Position numbers and translations under genes: made by a program. The notes below the pieces were generated by a model. That model was given only the letters and a program-made list of their open reading frames with translations. It had not been told where the DNA came from and ran no database searches. This document shows positions 13,101-28,100 of a DNA stretch of 64,000 nucleotides, in pieces. Source of the stretch: Sclerurus mexicanus (Eukaryota; Chordata; Aves; Passeriformes; Furnariidae); the NCBI GenBank assembly GCA_013396755.1, contig VWZF01006663.1:310001-374000 (forward strand), in the 5' to 3' direction. Position 1 is the first letter of the stretch, and the number at the start of each line of letters is the position of its first letter.

Positions 13101-16100
13101 TACAAACAGTGTCAAGAGCTTGTCTTGGGGCGGGGGGGGGAGCCTAACATTCTCTTATAAATTTGCATGATACTACGAGTCTGTAAGGCCTTACTGTGTG
13201 CTCCTTAAGATGTTGCTTTTGTATATCTCAACCAGTCATCTCCCACCCTAGAGATACTTCAGCAAAGCAACCAGTTTCAAGTTCACAAAAGCAAAATTTG
13301 ACTAATGCTAATATACTCTGTATTGTCTTCCATTTGAAATGCAGCAAGTCTTATTACTTAATCCTTTCAAGCACCTTTATAATGCTTGAATTTCAGATTT
13401 AAGGCAACAGATTTAAAGCTGAGAGAGCTGGAAAGTTGATTTCATACCTATGTTATAGATTTCAGAACTCCCAAATCTTACTCCATTTGGATTTAATGTA
13501 CCATCACTGAAAAAAAATCAAACAAAACAAAAAAGCATTAAAATGTGATTACAGTTTGATGAAGAGGAAAAACTGATTCAATTAAGCAAGTCTCTCTACA
13601 TTTTGAGCAATGAAAATGCAGCCACTTCAGAAATAGAATTGTAAGAGAATTTAATTCAAAAAGGCATTTTTCTCATTAGAATGAAGCCATACACAGAACC
13701 TCGATATCATTCATTCAACTTTGTTTCAAACAGCAGCTTTGAAATGCAAGCAGAAAATTGAGCCCCAGCTGTGATCACTAAAACAGGCACAGCTTAATAT
13801 CTGACCCTCTATAATGAAGTTTTGCTGTAAAACAAGTTGATGGTAAAGGCAAGACCAGAAGAATCTCCCAATTCACCACCCTGAATGCGCTGCACTCAAT
13901 TAAAACTAAGTGACCATTATAAACCATGGAACACAAAGTCCAATACTGTCTTGTGTTCACAAATAGAAAACTGGAGTAGAACTTTGAAGTCTCTTTCCTC
14001 TAATCCAGTTGCTGATTAATTTAAAGCTGAAGATTGCAAATTTTAACACTTGTCTACTCAAAACACTTCCACCAAAATACATTACCTGCGACCCAGCATG
14101 ACAATTCCTCCTGTCTTGGGATTAATTTTGCAGTAGTCACCATGGGCCCAAACACCTATTAGGGAATGGCAGAGGTCAAGCAGCTGCTTTCTTACTCATC
14201 CAGTCACAGCAGACATTTGTGCAACTCAACTCACATTAACTTATTAAGATCCATACATAAATATATCAGATATACTCTGAGAACTACCCACAGCAAGTGT
14301 AGCAGCATTTAACTACACAAACAATTCACACTGCATTTACCACAAAGAGCTAGCACACCCAGGAGTAGCTCATACATCGGGATCAAAATCCACATTATCT
14401 TCTGATTGCTTGTTTGCATGACTAAACGGCACCCCTACAAAACAGATCAACAGCTCCTCTGAACACTGTATTTTGAGCAAGCTGGAAGAGTCTTCCACAG
14501 AGGTAACAGTATTCCCACCAGTCTTTCTTGATCCACTTCTTTTATGATGTTCAATTCTGTGCAAGAAGCTTTCAGGGCTTGCATAACAGGTCTCAACAAT
14601 TCCCTAGGGAGCTTATGTGCTTAGTGTTCTTGGTCTGTGTTAATGTAAAATCAGATTTGACTTTTCAGAGCTAGAATGACTTTGTATTATTCTTAAGATT
14701 GATACTACTACAACAGCCTGCCAAAACTAGACATAGAAGCCAATTCTACTCAAATTTTTCTAAAAAGAATTTCCAACCTCCATTATTTGCACATGCAAGT
14801 GCACATAAGACCATTTTCTAACTTGTGTTACAGCTTTAAGCCCATTTACAAAAGAAGACAGGAAACGGGGTTTCAGACAGAACCTCTGGACTGCAGTGAT
14901 TTCAGTCTAACAACCATCAGGCAGATTTTCTTCTATTTACTGCTGCCAGGTTTACATGCAGGCTGCAACTTCCACATTCCCTGTTTTCCTATATGATTCT
15001 CTCCTGCTGAACATTCTGGCTTCTCTTGTGAATACATGCTGTATTGCTGCTGTTTTTAAAAAAAGCTTCTGTCTCCAAAAAACAGCAGCTGGAGGTCCTG
15101 CTCCTCTAAAATCCCTGCCCAGGAGGCAGCAGGGATTTCAGCATCACTGTGCCACCACATAAGGAAAAGCCCTGGATGAGCAGAGTCCTCCACAATTATT
15201 AGGAAGAAAGCCTCTGGCCCACAGTGCCTGTTCCTTTACTTTGTGGAAGACTGTGAATACAGAATGTGCATGTCTGAGGCAGCATATACTTAATCCTCAT
15301 GCTAATGAGGTAGCAGGTCAGCACTTTCCCTTGGGATTCACTCCTCCAGCGAGGCAGGAGCAGCCTGGCAGAGGTGCAGTGGCACTCATTAATAGCAGAT
15401 TGCTACCTGACCTATTCAGCACTTCCATTTTATTCTCATGCCAAGCAGTCTGTCTGCACTGCAGACTGGAAGGCTGTGACAGTCAGATCTGCCTAATAAG
15501 AGCAGCAAAATGGGATTAGAGCCTTGCAGAGATTTTTACTAGTTTGATTTGGATACATACTCAAAACAAAGCACTAGAAAACAGAGATATTATGAAACCT
15601 TCTGTGGAGTGAGTTCTTCCCCTGGAAATCGAGATTCAAAGCTGCATGTGCCTGTCACTGAGCAATAGCAAATAAACCTGTGCCTTCCTGACAGCAGCAA
15701 TACAACCTGTATCCTTGGTCAGCCTGAACAATACCCAAAGCCCTTCATGACATACCTGGGAATCTTGAAAAATAAGCTTTTCTGTATTTGCTTCCATTCT
15801 CATCATTCCAGAAGTGTGTGGGCTGACAGGGAATAGGCTTGATACAAACCAGCTCTCCACTTTCACCCCAAACTGGTTTCCCTGTTTACAAAGAAAGAGG
15901 CATTTTCTGCATTTCTCTTCTGTAAATAACAGATTACCAAAGCAAAGAGCACCTGCAGTTCCCACTATTACAGCCACATACTGGTCTAAGTATGGGATGG
16001 GCTGTGACTGGTGGTCTTGGTTTCAGTTGGTGTTCTGTTCCTAAGGTCATCCCTACCTTAACCTCAGGAACTTCAGGAGAGCTACACCACAGGGTGGAAG

Positions 16101-19100
16101 CCAGCCTGGCATCCCCAGCAACACAGCTAATGAACACCACCAAAAGCTGGAATTTGGCCTTGATGTGCTTTAGCAGAGCAATGGGAAAGGAGGGACCATT
16201 ATATTCACTGTGGAATCCAGATCAGATGGATCCAGATGCAGTTTTTGTGGAACATGTTCCTAAAGTGGAATCACCCATTAACAGCTGACTGTTTACCCAC
16301 CTGACAAATAAAAATTATGGTCATGTAACTACTGTATTTCATAAGCATGCCTAATATTTTGGATAATGGTTACCTTCATCATTCCATGCTTCTACAGCCA
16401 TTCCAAGATTTCTGGCCTGAATTTCTCCTTTGTAAACTGGAACTGTAACATTCTGACCCATGAAACATGAAATGATATCTGTCCCACCTACAAAAAAAAG
16501 TAGTCCATTTAAAATATACAGTACTTTTTGGAAAAAACTAACCTGAAGACTATAGAACTCTGAAACTGAAAACTGCCACCTCTGCCAAATGTTTCTGGTC
16601 CACATTAAGCATCACAGAACAAACAGTACTATCTAGAATGTTGTGACTTTTATTAAAAGGTTTCTTTCCTTACTTTATATGTGTATGCCTTTCATACAGA
16701 ACCACCCCTTAAGGCAGAACTTTTCTCCTTTCAACAGTTTCTTTAATCTTAAGGAAATTTCCATTTATAGGAGAGTGAGAAAATAAACAGGCCCCAGTTT
16801 ACAGACTTAGGGTATTTACAGAATTACTTAGAAATGTTTTCTTGTTTGTTTTGATTAAAGTAATCAGTCAAGCTATAGCACTCAACATTTACTTAGCTTT
16901 TATATCTTATTAGCATAGGAGGAGGGGAGCCACACCTATAGGATGAACAGTTATCTTAAGAAAAATAGATACTGTCAAAGTGCTTACTTAACTGGAATAT
17001 TTATAGTCTTTCTAGGACTTCAAGGAAGTAGAATTAAGACACAAATCAATCATGCTGGCTTGACTCAAAAATAGGCTTCTGCATTAGAGTCTATTAATGT
17101 CTGTAGTAGCAAGTTCTAGATTCAGCACTACTCTTACTGAGCCCAGAGTCAGAGATAACTTCAGCAGCAGAATAGTTATACTTTAAAAATCAAACTAAAC
17201 TGAGTTAAAAAGCCCTTTGAAAAAGTCAGTCCTTGTTACAAAGCGAAACGAGGAGTGCTGTAGTGGATCTTACGTGAGCAGAAGTTGCCCCAGCTAGCAT
17301 TCCTCACAACAAACTGCACAGCATGGGGGCTTGATATTTCTCTAATTATGTAATTTACAAAAAATCTGTCTGCAGTGCCAATTACTTGGCACAAAAGAAC
17401 TGAAATGGGAACTCTCCAAGAGATATTTTCTGCTAAAGTCAGCTATTTGCAGAACAGTATGTTCTGCAGGTTAATAGACTCTTTTCTTGATCTCAACCCT
17501 GCTACCCCTAAGGACAGCCAGTCAAAATAAATGATCATACTTAAAAAGAGCTAAGATCCAAAACATCCACCAAAAACCCTTTGGAGTGTATGAGTTTCAT
17601 TATGGCACAGTGAATTATGCAGAAAAATCTCTGCACTAAAAAGACAGTTCATTCCAGTTTAACTACAGCCAATCCCAAATGATCCAAGGCTTAAGCTTCC
17701 CAAACATACAGCACAAATAAGCAAGAAGGAATTGCACAGGCAATCAAGAGAATTGCTAAGATGCTGCAGTATAAAAGCATCACCTGAAATGGATCCCAGG
17801 AGGACACTGCTTTTTATGTGTTTGTAGACATACTCATAGCTCTGAGATTTGAGTGGTGATCCTGTAGACAGGATAGTGTGGAGTGTTTGGAGATTGTGTG
17901 TTTCACCTTAAAAGAGAAAAATCAACAGCAGTTAAGGTATAATTTTCACAAAGGTTTGGAACTCTGTCACTACAATCCAGAATAATTACACCAAGGATTG
18001 TGACAAGATGGAGGGCCAGGACCAAGAGAGGAAAGGTATGAGGGAGGACAGGAGGGATTCTATAGCTTTTTCAAGCTTACATGGTTTTAAATTTTTCTCT
18101 TCTAGCACAGCCAGCCACTTCGCACCCGTTCCAAGGATGGTGATCCTAGAGGGAAAAAAAGTTTACACATTCTGCCTATTTAAATATGCTAAGATCCTAA
18201 AGACCTGCAATTCCCACTGCAGTAAGCAGAGGCTGTTAGACACTCTGTACATGGATTAGTCAAACAATGCAGTCTCTTAAAGCTTTCTAAGTGCAAGGCA
18301 CATCCTTCTGAACTATCAAAATTAGTCAGATCACATGTCATTTCTGCAGCTTTGAAACTTTTCATTCTATCTTTAAATATTAAGCAAAGCTTTCCCACCT
18401 CATGGAAACATCCAGTTACACTTACAAAAACTTGTAACTGCAGAACATTGCAAAGACATCGGAAAATGTTATGTTTACTTCATTAATGGGCCATAATGGC
18501 CACAAAGCTGTGTAACACAAAGCTGGTGCCTCATACACTCTTGCACAGAAAAACTTCGCTATTCCAGGGCACAGTTGGATAAAAAAATACTTTGAGACAG
18601 CAGCCAATGATTTTCTGGAGATACCTGGGAAGTTTGCACCAGTGAAAGCCTGAATTGCCAGTGCCTAAAAAAAAAAGGAAATTTGGCCCAACTGAACAAT
18701 CTTGCCCTGGCAAAGTTTATTTGGAGCTCTCCAATACGATAAAATCAGCTTGAAACAAAGGCTGTGCCTCTTCCCTACTCTATCGACAGAAGTGTTAGTT
18801 TAATGTTTCTGCTGCCATTTAGGAAGTCCTCTTCCCTGCCTTCTGCTAATTTATTTTATATTACAGCAATAAACTCACTCAAGAAAATGCACAGGAGCCA
18901 GATGAGGATAAGGGATACAGTCTGAGTGCACAGAACACGGGCAACACAGACATCACCAGAGCTTAAAAGAAGATCCTGCTATCTTGGCTTTTCCTCCAAA
19001 GGCAAGATAGAAGGTAAAACTTCCAGGCAAGGAGAGGAGGTTATTTCAACACCATCGAAAGGGGATGCTTTCCTTTGCCATGCAGGTGAATGACTCTCAC

Positions 19101-22100
19101 CTCACGTAGGAACAGGCTACTTGCACAAACATATCAGTGCACAGAGCACTTTATCAGGCACATAGGAAAAGCACAATAGAATCACAGAATGGTTTGGGTT
19201 GGAAGGGACCCTAAAGATCATCTAGCTCCAAGCCCCCTGCCACGGGCAGGCAGCCTTCCGCCACGACAGCCCACAGGACACTGCTCCTCAGGTACCGTGT
19301 ACCCCAGTCATGTAAACTAATTTTACTCTTATGTAACATCTTACTTTCCTTCCATGCCTCCAATCAGTGCTTATTTTACATTAGAATACAAAATGCTTCT
19401 CTGTTTATTTTTAATCTCTTTGACACTTCCTCTATAGCACTTGTAGAGCCAAGTCTCCTATTATTTCCTTCCAAATGCTACATAACTGCATTCAGTCACC
19501 ATCCCCCAATTCACTTGAACAGATCATCAGTGGATGTCCACTGGAGCAGCTCTTGCCGTGCAGTAGGAAACAGCATATTCTTACAGCATCATCAGGGTAT
19601 CTGAAGGCAAGTGCGGTGCATCTTCAGAGAAGCAAGGTAGTCTTCACATGTTGAAGCCTTTTTTTAACATATTTAACATAAGAGTGAGCTGGGAACAGAC
19701 TGCATGATGAAGTACCACCCAGATGGCCACCGCTTTTAGCGCCAGATTACAAAAGTGAGACATGCAGACACATTTATCTTCACTCAGATTTGGCATGTAG
19801 AAACAATGCTTAAAAATAAGCTGTGTTATTTCTCAATTCTAATTTTTTGCCTGTTGTTCTACCAGAGTTTTTTGGGGCGGAGGTGGGCCGTGGCTTAAGT
19901 TTGTGGGTTTCCTTGTACTGTTTCTCTACTGGAGCATTCTGACTAGGCATTAACTTGGTTGTAAAAGCCAGAGACAAAATGCCACTCTTTAAATATTACA
20001 TGTCACAAGAGACAGTGAAGTTTCAATTATTAATTATCAAGAGTCGGAAAGTAATTGTTCTGTCATCCACTTTCTACCACTAACAAATTAATTTTAATTA
20101 TCAATTAAAATTACACTTATTTCTTATTTTTCCAGTAATAACATTCAAATCTACTCCTTATACCCACTTGGCAAAATAGGGAAGTTACGAAATAAAAAAT
20201 AATTTAAAACAAATCAAAGTTCAACCAGTATACAAAGTTAAATGCCACCACGCTGTTTTACAGCAGGTTATATGATTCTCCAGGCTTCAAGAAAGGGCAC
20301 TGTGAGCATTTTCAGGCATGAAAACTAGTATAAAACAATTACTGAACAGTTTGTCAGCAAGAATTAGGCATTACAGATTAAAAAGCAAAATATGAAGATA
20401 TAAGCAACCCTGCTGAGCCTTTCCAGTCAATTTATGTCTTGAAGCCAATGTTCTATATTGAATCTTAGTTGAGCTGCTTGAAGAAAAGATTCTTATTTAC
20501 TAAGTTCTGAGTGTGCTGAGAAATTACTCTTCAGATTGTTCCCAATTACTGCCTTTTGAAAAGGCTGCTCTTGAAAACTGACTATTGAACCAAAGCGCTT
20601 TGTTTGCCTGGAATTCTAATACCTGACTCAAATTTGAAACAATTAGCTCTTTGTCTCTCCTGCTCTCTCAAAAAATGTTCCACTCAAGGCTAAGTCAAAA
20701 GATAAACTATTTCATGCTCTGTATGAGTTCCTGACCAAGGGCACAACACCTTTAGTGAGGTTGTTTGGTTGTGGTCACTGTGACAGGGGCAAATACCATT
20801 GTCCTTCTATTTAATCTTATTTACATACCCTAGTCTGTCAGTCAAGTCCCAGAGCACATTTGGTGAAGGAACTAGGGGAGATCCATCATACAGGACCACT
20901 GAAGCTCCTGTAGCAAGTGCAGACACGAGCCAGTTCCACATCATCCAGCCAGTCTGGAAAAGAGAAGATACCTACATCAGTTTATCTTCATCAGCTGCCA
21001 GTCTGCTGTTCTGGGAGCTCTAGCACAGGATCAGGACTGCTGCCTGCTGTCTCATGCTGGTAGAGGAGCTACAGGCAACTTTAAAAGGATGGAGAGGTGC
21101 AGATCTTGACAGAAACTGGACCAAAGCATAATCCCTGCCCTCATGCAAGAGGTACTACCTTCCCATCCACTTCCCTTGCTTGAAGGCTTCCTGCTGTAAG
21201 AAACCATGAAACCAATACCCAAGTTCATGCCCATCTCTGCTTATTATGTCTAACTGTATTAAAGAATCAGCAAAGAAGGCTGAAGCACTGCTTATCCTCT
21301 CACCTATCCCAACACTGATCAGCTACACATTCCTGATGGATGCTCATCTAACTCATCCTTACAAATATCTCATGAGATGGGGATTCCAGGCCTCCACATA
21401 CAAGTAGCTTTAAGGCTGAGTCAAGAGACCAGACAACTTTGAGACAAGGCAATTACAATGATCCCTCCATGGAGATATTGCAAACTGACTAGTCGTGTTA
21501 AAGTCCAGAAAGGAATTCATGAGGAAAGACATGAGCCTTCTCAAACCACTGCAGTAGTGGGAGTCTTTGGAATCATTTTTCTTTATCACAGCATTAAAAA
21601 ACCCACCCCCATCACATAACTGAACTGCTACATAGATCAGGTTTACTCCCTTTCCTTGCCCAAGTCTGGAGTTGGGCAGCTTCTTTCCTCCCCACCAGAA
21701 CAGAAATTCTCATCTTCTGTATGCTCTAGCCCTGCATGATGCAGGAAGCTGGAATCTGATTTGCAGGTGATATTGATGAAGCAGTTTGATCAATAAACCT
21801 AAGAGACTGTAAAAACCAATCCATTTTCCTCACCAGTTAGGTCAGAAACATTTAACATGGCTTTGACCTTTCATCAGACAGGTCCCTGTAGCATTGTATT
21901 ACTTCACCTGATTTTTTTAAACTCAGTTAGGTAAGACAATCCCTTGCAGAACAAAGACTTCAAATACTCTAAAATGTACTTGTAGATGTGTATGAAAAGC
22001 TGTCTCATCTTTGTAAGAAACACATATTATCTTAAGCCCCACTTGCCGTTGTGTAGTACATAATCACATCACTGCTGGTCATGTTGCCATGAAGAATGTG

Positions 22101-25100
22101 TTCTTTCAGGTGCTGTATTAGTGTACCCTGGAAAAGCAGTGAAAGAAAAATAAATAAATGAAGGAAAAGCAAAACTCTGACAGCACATTAAGACTTAAAA
22201 AATACTAATGTAGTCAATACTTTGCAGGATTAAAGCAAGTATTTCCTTTAACTACAACTGAAGTAAATCCCAGGGCGTATCTACAGCAGCAGCAATTGCA
22301 TTCCTCATTCTCATAACTTTTCAGCCTATCTCATTAGACCTCAGCAATTCCCACTGCACATCCCTTTTAATCCATGGAATAAGTAACTTCCTTCACTTCC
22401 AACTCTACACAGCCAGAGTTGCAGAGTACTCCATGCAGACCATCATTTTAAACAACAGGCTTTTACCAGCCAGATTTTCCAAGATAAGCCCTTTGACAGA
22501 GTTTCATTTTCAGTGTATTTGGGCAACTGGGAGGAATGAAGGACTGAGGGCTGCTATGAACTGCAGCAGCTGCTATACATTAGCACTATGTATCCAAATT
22601 ATCTTATCTATTAACATCTAGGAGACAAAGACCTAACACTAGAGACATCTTGTAAATGCTGAAGTGACTAGCAATGTGCAATGTCTCACTGCTCAGAGCA
22701 TCAATATTAATAATGTACTTAAATATATTACTTCCTTTTCTTTTGTTGGAAATGCTGCTAAAGTACCCCTGATCATCATTAAAGCATAACTTGTTAGGAT
22801 AAATAAATTTACAGGCTACTTCATTAAGTCACTTCACTGCAGTGACAAATTAACATGGCTGATGTTAAAATAAAAAATGGGTTTTGCATTTATGCAGGGA
22901 GTTACAGTGAAACTATTAAGAGCTTCATAAGCATGAAACAAGATTTACACTGAAAGAAAACAGATTACAGATAAACATTTGAAATGAAAAAGGAGAGTCA
23001 TAAAACTGGCACACGCTTCAGGAGAAAAAAGGCAAAAAACATTAAATAAAAATAAAGGAGTAAATCTTATTTTCGCTTCACAGCTCAAAGGAATCAGATC
23101 TGAATTCACCTGCTACTGTTTGAACACCCTCAGCTGTCACAACGCTGCCACCTAGCTACAGCTACCATCTTCTACAGATGAAAATTAAAACCATCAGGAT
23201 TTAGAAACACTGTGTCTAACTGGATTGTTAAGGCTGCCAAAAGAATTGCAGGTGTTAACATAATTACTGCACTTACAAAAAGAAAGCACATTGCCCCTGC
23301 AGGAGATTCTGAAAGAGCCACACAAGATAGCAAAATTAAAAGTCAAATTCAATTAAAATAAATATTGATTTTCTTTTTCCTTCATTTAGTTTTTGCTATT
23401 TCACGGTTATGGAGCCAAAAAGGGAATTTTTAACAATGACTTCAGGTAGAGGCCATGAACTATTCCCCTGTAAAACCCATTAAGTCTCAGCCTGGAAACA
23501 AAGGTACTGTGGGAGAAGGCAGAGCTGTTGTAAAGAGCTTACAGCCCAAGATGCTCTCTCAAGTTTATTTATGGGACTGGTTTATTTATAGGACTTTTGC
23601 AACCCTCAAAATAAATCCCAAGCATGTAGCGTTTCATGACACAGATCTGGCAGCTGATAGAACTTACTGGTCTGCTTCTCTTTGCTGGGCTCAACATATG
23701 GCTGGTGAAGTGCTGAGCATCTGGAGTGTCAAAGACCAGCAGGCCCTGCTGCTCCTGAGCCCCACTCCGAGCTCATGAGGGACCAGTGCTGGGCACTTAC
23801 ACAGCTGAGAGCCTGCCATGAGTAGCTACTCATGGCTGCCCACCCTGGTCTCAAACCAGCAGCGTTCTTGACGTGCTGTTCAGGAAGAGTCCAAGCATGA
23901 AAAATCCTCAGAGTGATTTGCCTACAGCTAAACAAGGAATCTGCAGCAGTGCAGGTGTTTAAGCCCAAGTCTTGCAAGTCTTTAAGATGGAAAGAAATGA
24001 ACTGATGGGGATTTTAAAAAGTGAATTATCTCTTTAGATAGCTGAGAATATGGAATAACTGAAAAGGGGTCTGTGAATGAAGTGGGAAGCAGAACCAATG
24101 TTTTTAGGACTAAAGAATAACAGTTATTCACTAATGTCTTTCACGCATTAAAAAGAACCCTCCAAATGTCCTTTTGTAGCATACCCAACTAACTGTTCAA
24201 TCCACACAGACCAGAAAAAGCCTACTCCCTCCGAGGCACCAGTTTTTAAAACATCTCCCATGACCTGGCTGCATTTTCTTTATTTATATATGTCATTTCA
24301 CTATGTATCAAAAAAACCAGAATATGTGCAGGGAAAACAGACCAGAAACATACTGCAGATAAACTGAGTTGTGAATTTAAAGTAAGCTGCCTATTGGCAT
24401 CTAAAAATCAGTACAGTAACAACACAGCATCAAAGCACACTATAAATAAGCAATACTTGAAATGTCTCCACTGAAATGTCATCTCTTCTTTCTGTTCTAA
24501 CTACCAAAACCAAAGTTGAGTTAATCTAAGGCTGGAAAATGAGACAAAGATGGTGGGCTAATTTGGTTTTGTTGAAATCAATGAGAATCCTACTATAATT
24601 CCAGTGGAAACAAGATTGAGCCTAGAACAAAGAGAGGAACCCAACCAAGTGTGTAGAAGACATCTAAGAATGTACTTGCAAGGGCTTTCTGAAGGTCCTA
24701 CTCAAACTGACATACAAACCATGCAAACCCTGAGGCCTCTGATACAACAGTTTGTTTTTAGGCCGGAGGTGTTAGCACCAGAACTTGAAGGGAGGGGAAA
24801 CCACCCTGCAACACAGAACTAGAGCTGCTCAGTGGGAAGAGAATCATTACAAACCTATTCAGCCATCCATCACCTGCCCTGCTCCCCAGCAGGGATGAGC
24901 AGTCTGTACCTAAACTCTAAGGTAGCTCTGGAGGAACTGAAAAGATGGAGAGCAGTCATGATTCAGGGCAAGCTAAGCAGCCACACAGGTAACATACAAA
25001 GAGAAAGAACTTGGCAGCAAAGTCCCACTGTCTAATCTCCATCTGTGTTTTCATCTCCACTGTTTATCATCCATCACTGAACAAAACACCTGTCCTGTTT

Positions 25101-28100
25101 TTACTAAGCCACCTCTGCAAGTACTTAACCAGTCTAAAGCCAGCACAGCTTCAAAACAGCTGTCAAACTTCAAAATACACCTTTCTTCCTCATAAACACT
25201 GGCTTTGTGTCCCAAAGGGACCATTTCGTATGTCACATGCTGCCTGGTATGAACTCCTATTGATAATATATAAAGCAGAGTGTTTACAGGCAGCAGGGGA
25301 TTTGTCTGTGGGCAAATCCTCCAGTCCTTGCCATCAAAGAGAGGCAAGAACACACACACTATGGGCACAGCATCAAAGGATCCTGCCCTCAGGCCACCAC
25401 AACAGCCAGCCTTGCAGGATGCTCATCCTGACTTCCACAGGAAACAGCAGAAATTATGGACTCCGGCTAAAAGTTGTGCAGTTCCATTTATCCCTGCTGG
25501 TACAAGTGCACTGGACAACACATTCTGCCTGCCTTGGGAGGGAAAAAGCCCTGCCATTTAAGGATTATATTAGTGGCAGAGTTAAAGCTTCAACACTATG
25601 CCTGACTGCTGGAGTCACTTTGGGTGCTTTAAGAACTTGAGAACATCAGTAGTAAAAGGAAATAACGTGAGCATGGGTCATTTTGGCACTATATATATCT
25701 ATCCACAACAGGACATGGCCTGAAGCAAGGTATATATGCAGAGCAAAACCTGCATTCAAGGAGATGGTAACCTTCTGGCTTCCTTCCTTAAAAAAAGGAT
25801 TGATAACTGAAAACAAAGGTTAAAAAAGAAAAAAATCTACATAATAAAAAATGCAAGCTCCCTATGGGCCTGAGCTTGGCAGTGTCCAAAAATCAGTTCC
25901 AAACACCTAATTCAAGTTCTTTGGCCTTTCCTCTACAAGCATCAGTCAGGCCAGTTTATTAGTGCTTTTCTGAATGATACTTGCTGTCAGGAAACACTTG
26001 AAATCTAAAAGGTTTCCACACCAACCTCAAACAATATATATCCTTATCAATCCATATTTGTTTCCAAATAGCCACAAATAAAAAGGTTCGCTGCAAGTTG
26101 CTGAAAACCTGTCAGCAATCAATTCTTCCTTGAAGTACACCATGGTATGATGTGTATGGTATGATAGTATGGCTGCTAAAGGGAAAACCTAAGTCATGCA
26201 GTTTAATAGAGGCAGTGCAGCCCCAGGAGGGAAGACATACCCCTGCTGAATGAACCATGCATTTTGGTGCCCCTGTTGTGCCTGATGAATACATGATGAA
26301 GAGAGGATGACTGAAAGGCAGCTGCTCAAACTCCAGCTGGGGAGCCTGGTCTCCTTTCCCAGTAGCCAGGAAGTCTTCTAAAAAGACACTGCAGAAGAGG
26401 GGGAAAAGCAACATTTCAAAAACTTCTGAAAGCATTACCCCAGCCCATACGTAAGATTATCTCTATCCAAAAGCTTTTTTACAATAAGCCATATACCCAG
26501 ACTATGTATATAATTTTTATTTCTAGTCTACTCTCTGAATTACTAGTTACTTTGTTGCCTTTTCTGTTTTAAAATAAAGCATTAGTATAATATTGAAATA
26601 GAACATAACAAAATCAAGCCTATAAATCTGCCCCAGTCTTAACAGCTCAAAGCAGACAGGAATAAACAGAGTCTAAAGTCTGGAAGTCAAGCATTTCCAG
26701 AAAGTGTTTAACATAAATAATCCAAACCAGTAAATAAGCAAAACAAATTCTCTAAAAATGTCACCTAAATTATTAATTATTCATCTCTGGAAGCCACTTT
26801 GTTCTCCCTGCTATGTCCTATTGAACTTTGCCTTCAATTCAGAGCCAACAATAGTTTTGTAGGAGCAAAACATCTGCAGCAAGCTACACTACTTCTGTTT
26901 TCAGTATGAAGCTGGGTCCACAATAAACCTGACTAAACCTCATCTTTTGCAAGTTCAAGAGGTCAGTCAGGCAGTCCCCATAGCTATCAGCAACCATCTC
27001 ACCCCTAGCTTGCACTCTCAGAGCTCACAAACTCCCATTACCTGTTTGGAATCTTAGAAATATCTATGGTTTCTCTTGATGAGACATATGGAATCACTAC
27101 CACTTTTTTTATATCTGGAAGCCCTGGAAGAAAGAAGAAAACAATTATTTCCTACATTTAGTTACATAACCAAAGGTCTGCTCTGCCTGATTGAATCATA
27201 CAGTGTAATGCACAAGCTAACAGAAATAATTCTGATGCATTGAGTATTGAAACCCCAAAAGACTAAACTGTTACCTAAGATAATTTCCTCAACATTGCCA
27301 GCCTTTTATGTGTAAATCTGCAAGCTCTAGTGCTGTAATACCTCTTCATTTGTCTTCAGCAGCACTTTGCTTAAGCTTAAATAAAACTATCTATTTCTAA
27401 AGCTGACTAATTTCTGGTGATCTATTTAAGTTAAGCGAGCAGAAGATTACTAAAATTACAGAAAAGACCACTCAGATTTTACTCAAATCTCTTCTGAAAA
27501 ATCTAAGTGGCCATGGTGATACTGTAAAGAAGAAAGGACAGCAACAAGCAGTAGCAGTGCAGGCTTTGAGTGCTCACAGAACTACACCATAGCTAATGCA
27601 ATGAAATACCTTTTACCACCCTCAGCAGCTTTTCCAAGTGATTGTGTGCTTTGCCATTGTATATTACTGCTTCGACAGAGAAGATGAGTTTAGGCTGAAT
27701 TTGAGAAAATCTGTCCAGCACACCCTAGGGACAAAGAGGAAAAGAAATTTTAAAAACTTAAATTTACTGCTTGGAAACCTCAGCAGATGCTAAATGCAAA
27801 TTTCAATTCAAGCAAGGAGCAAGGACAGGAATTAACAGGAGAGTTGTTAAAAGACTGCATGGTTTCTCTCACACAAGATCTCCAAAGTGCAATGGGTTTG
27901 TAACAATCTATTTCGTGACCCCCAAATACATCAACCAGTAATACAGAGAAAATCCCCACGGATCAACAGAACATTGTTCACTGAAGGGTCAATCTCACAC
28001 AGCTCTCCAAGCAGCTAAAACATCACCTTGAGAGTCAGGTGTAAACTCACCTAAAGAGGACAAGCCCTGTGGTGTGAGCAGGAGTTGGGCCCATAATTTA

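Noticed and set aside
25011..25640. 209-codon plus-strand open frame in AACS intron 8
   Set aside because: Antisense to AACS, no family resemblance, no splice-linked neighbours.
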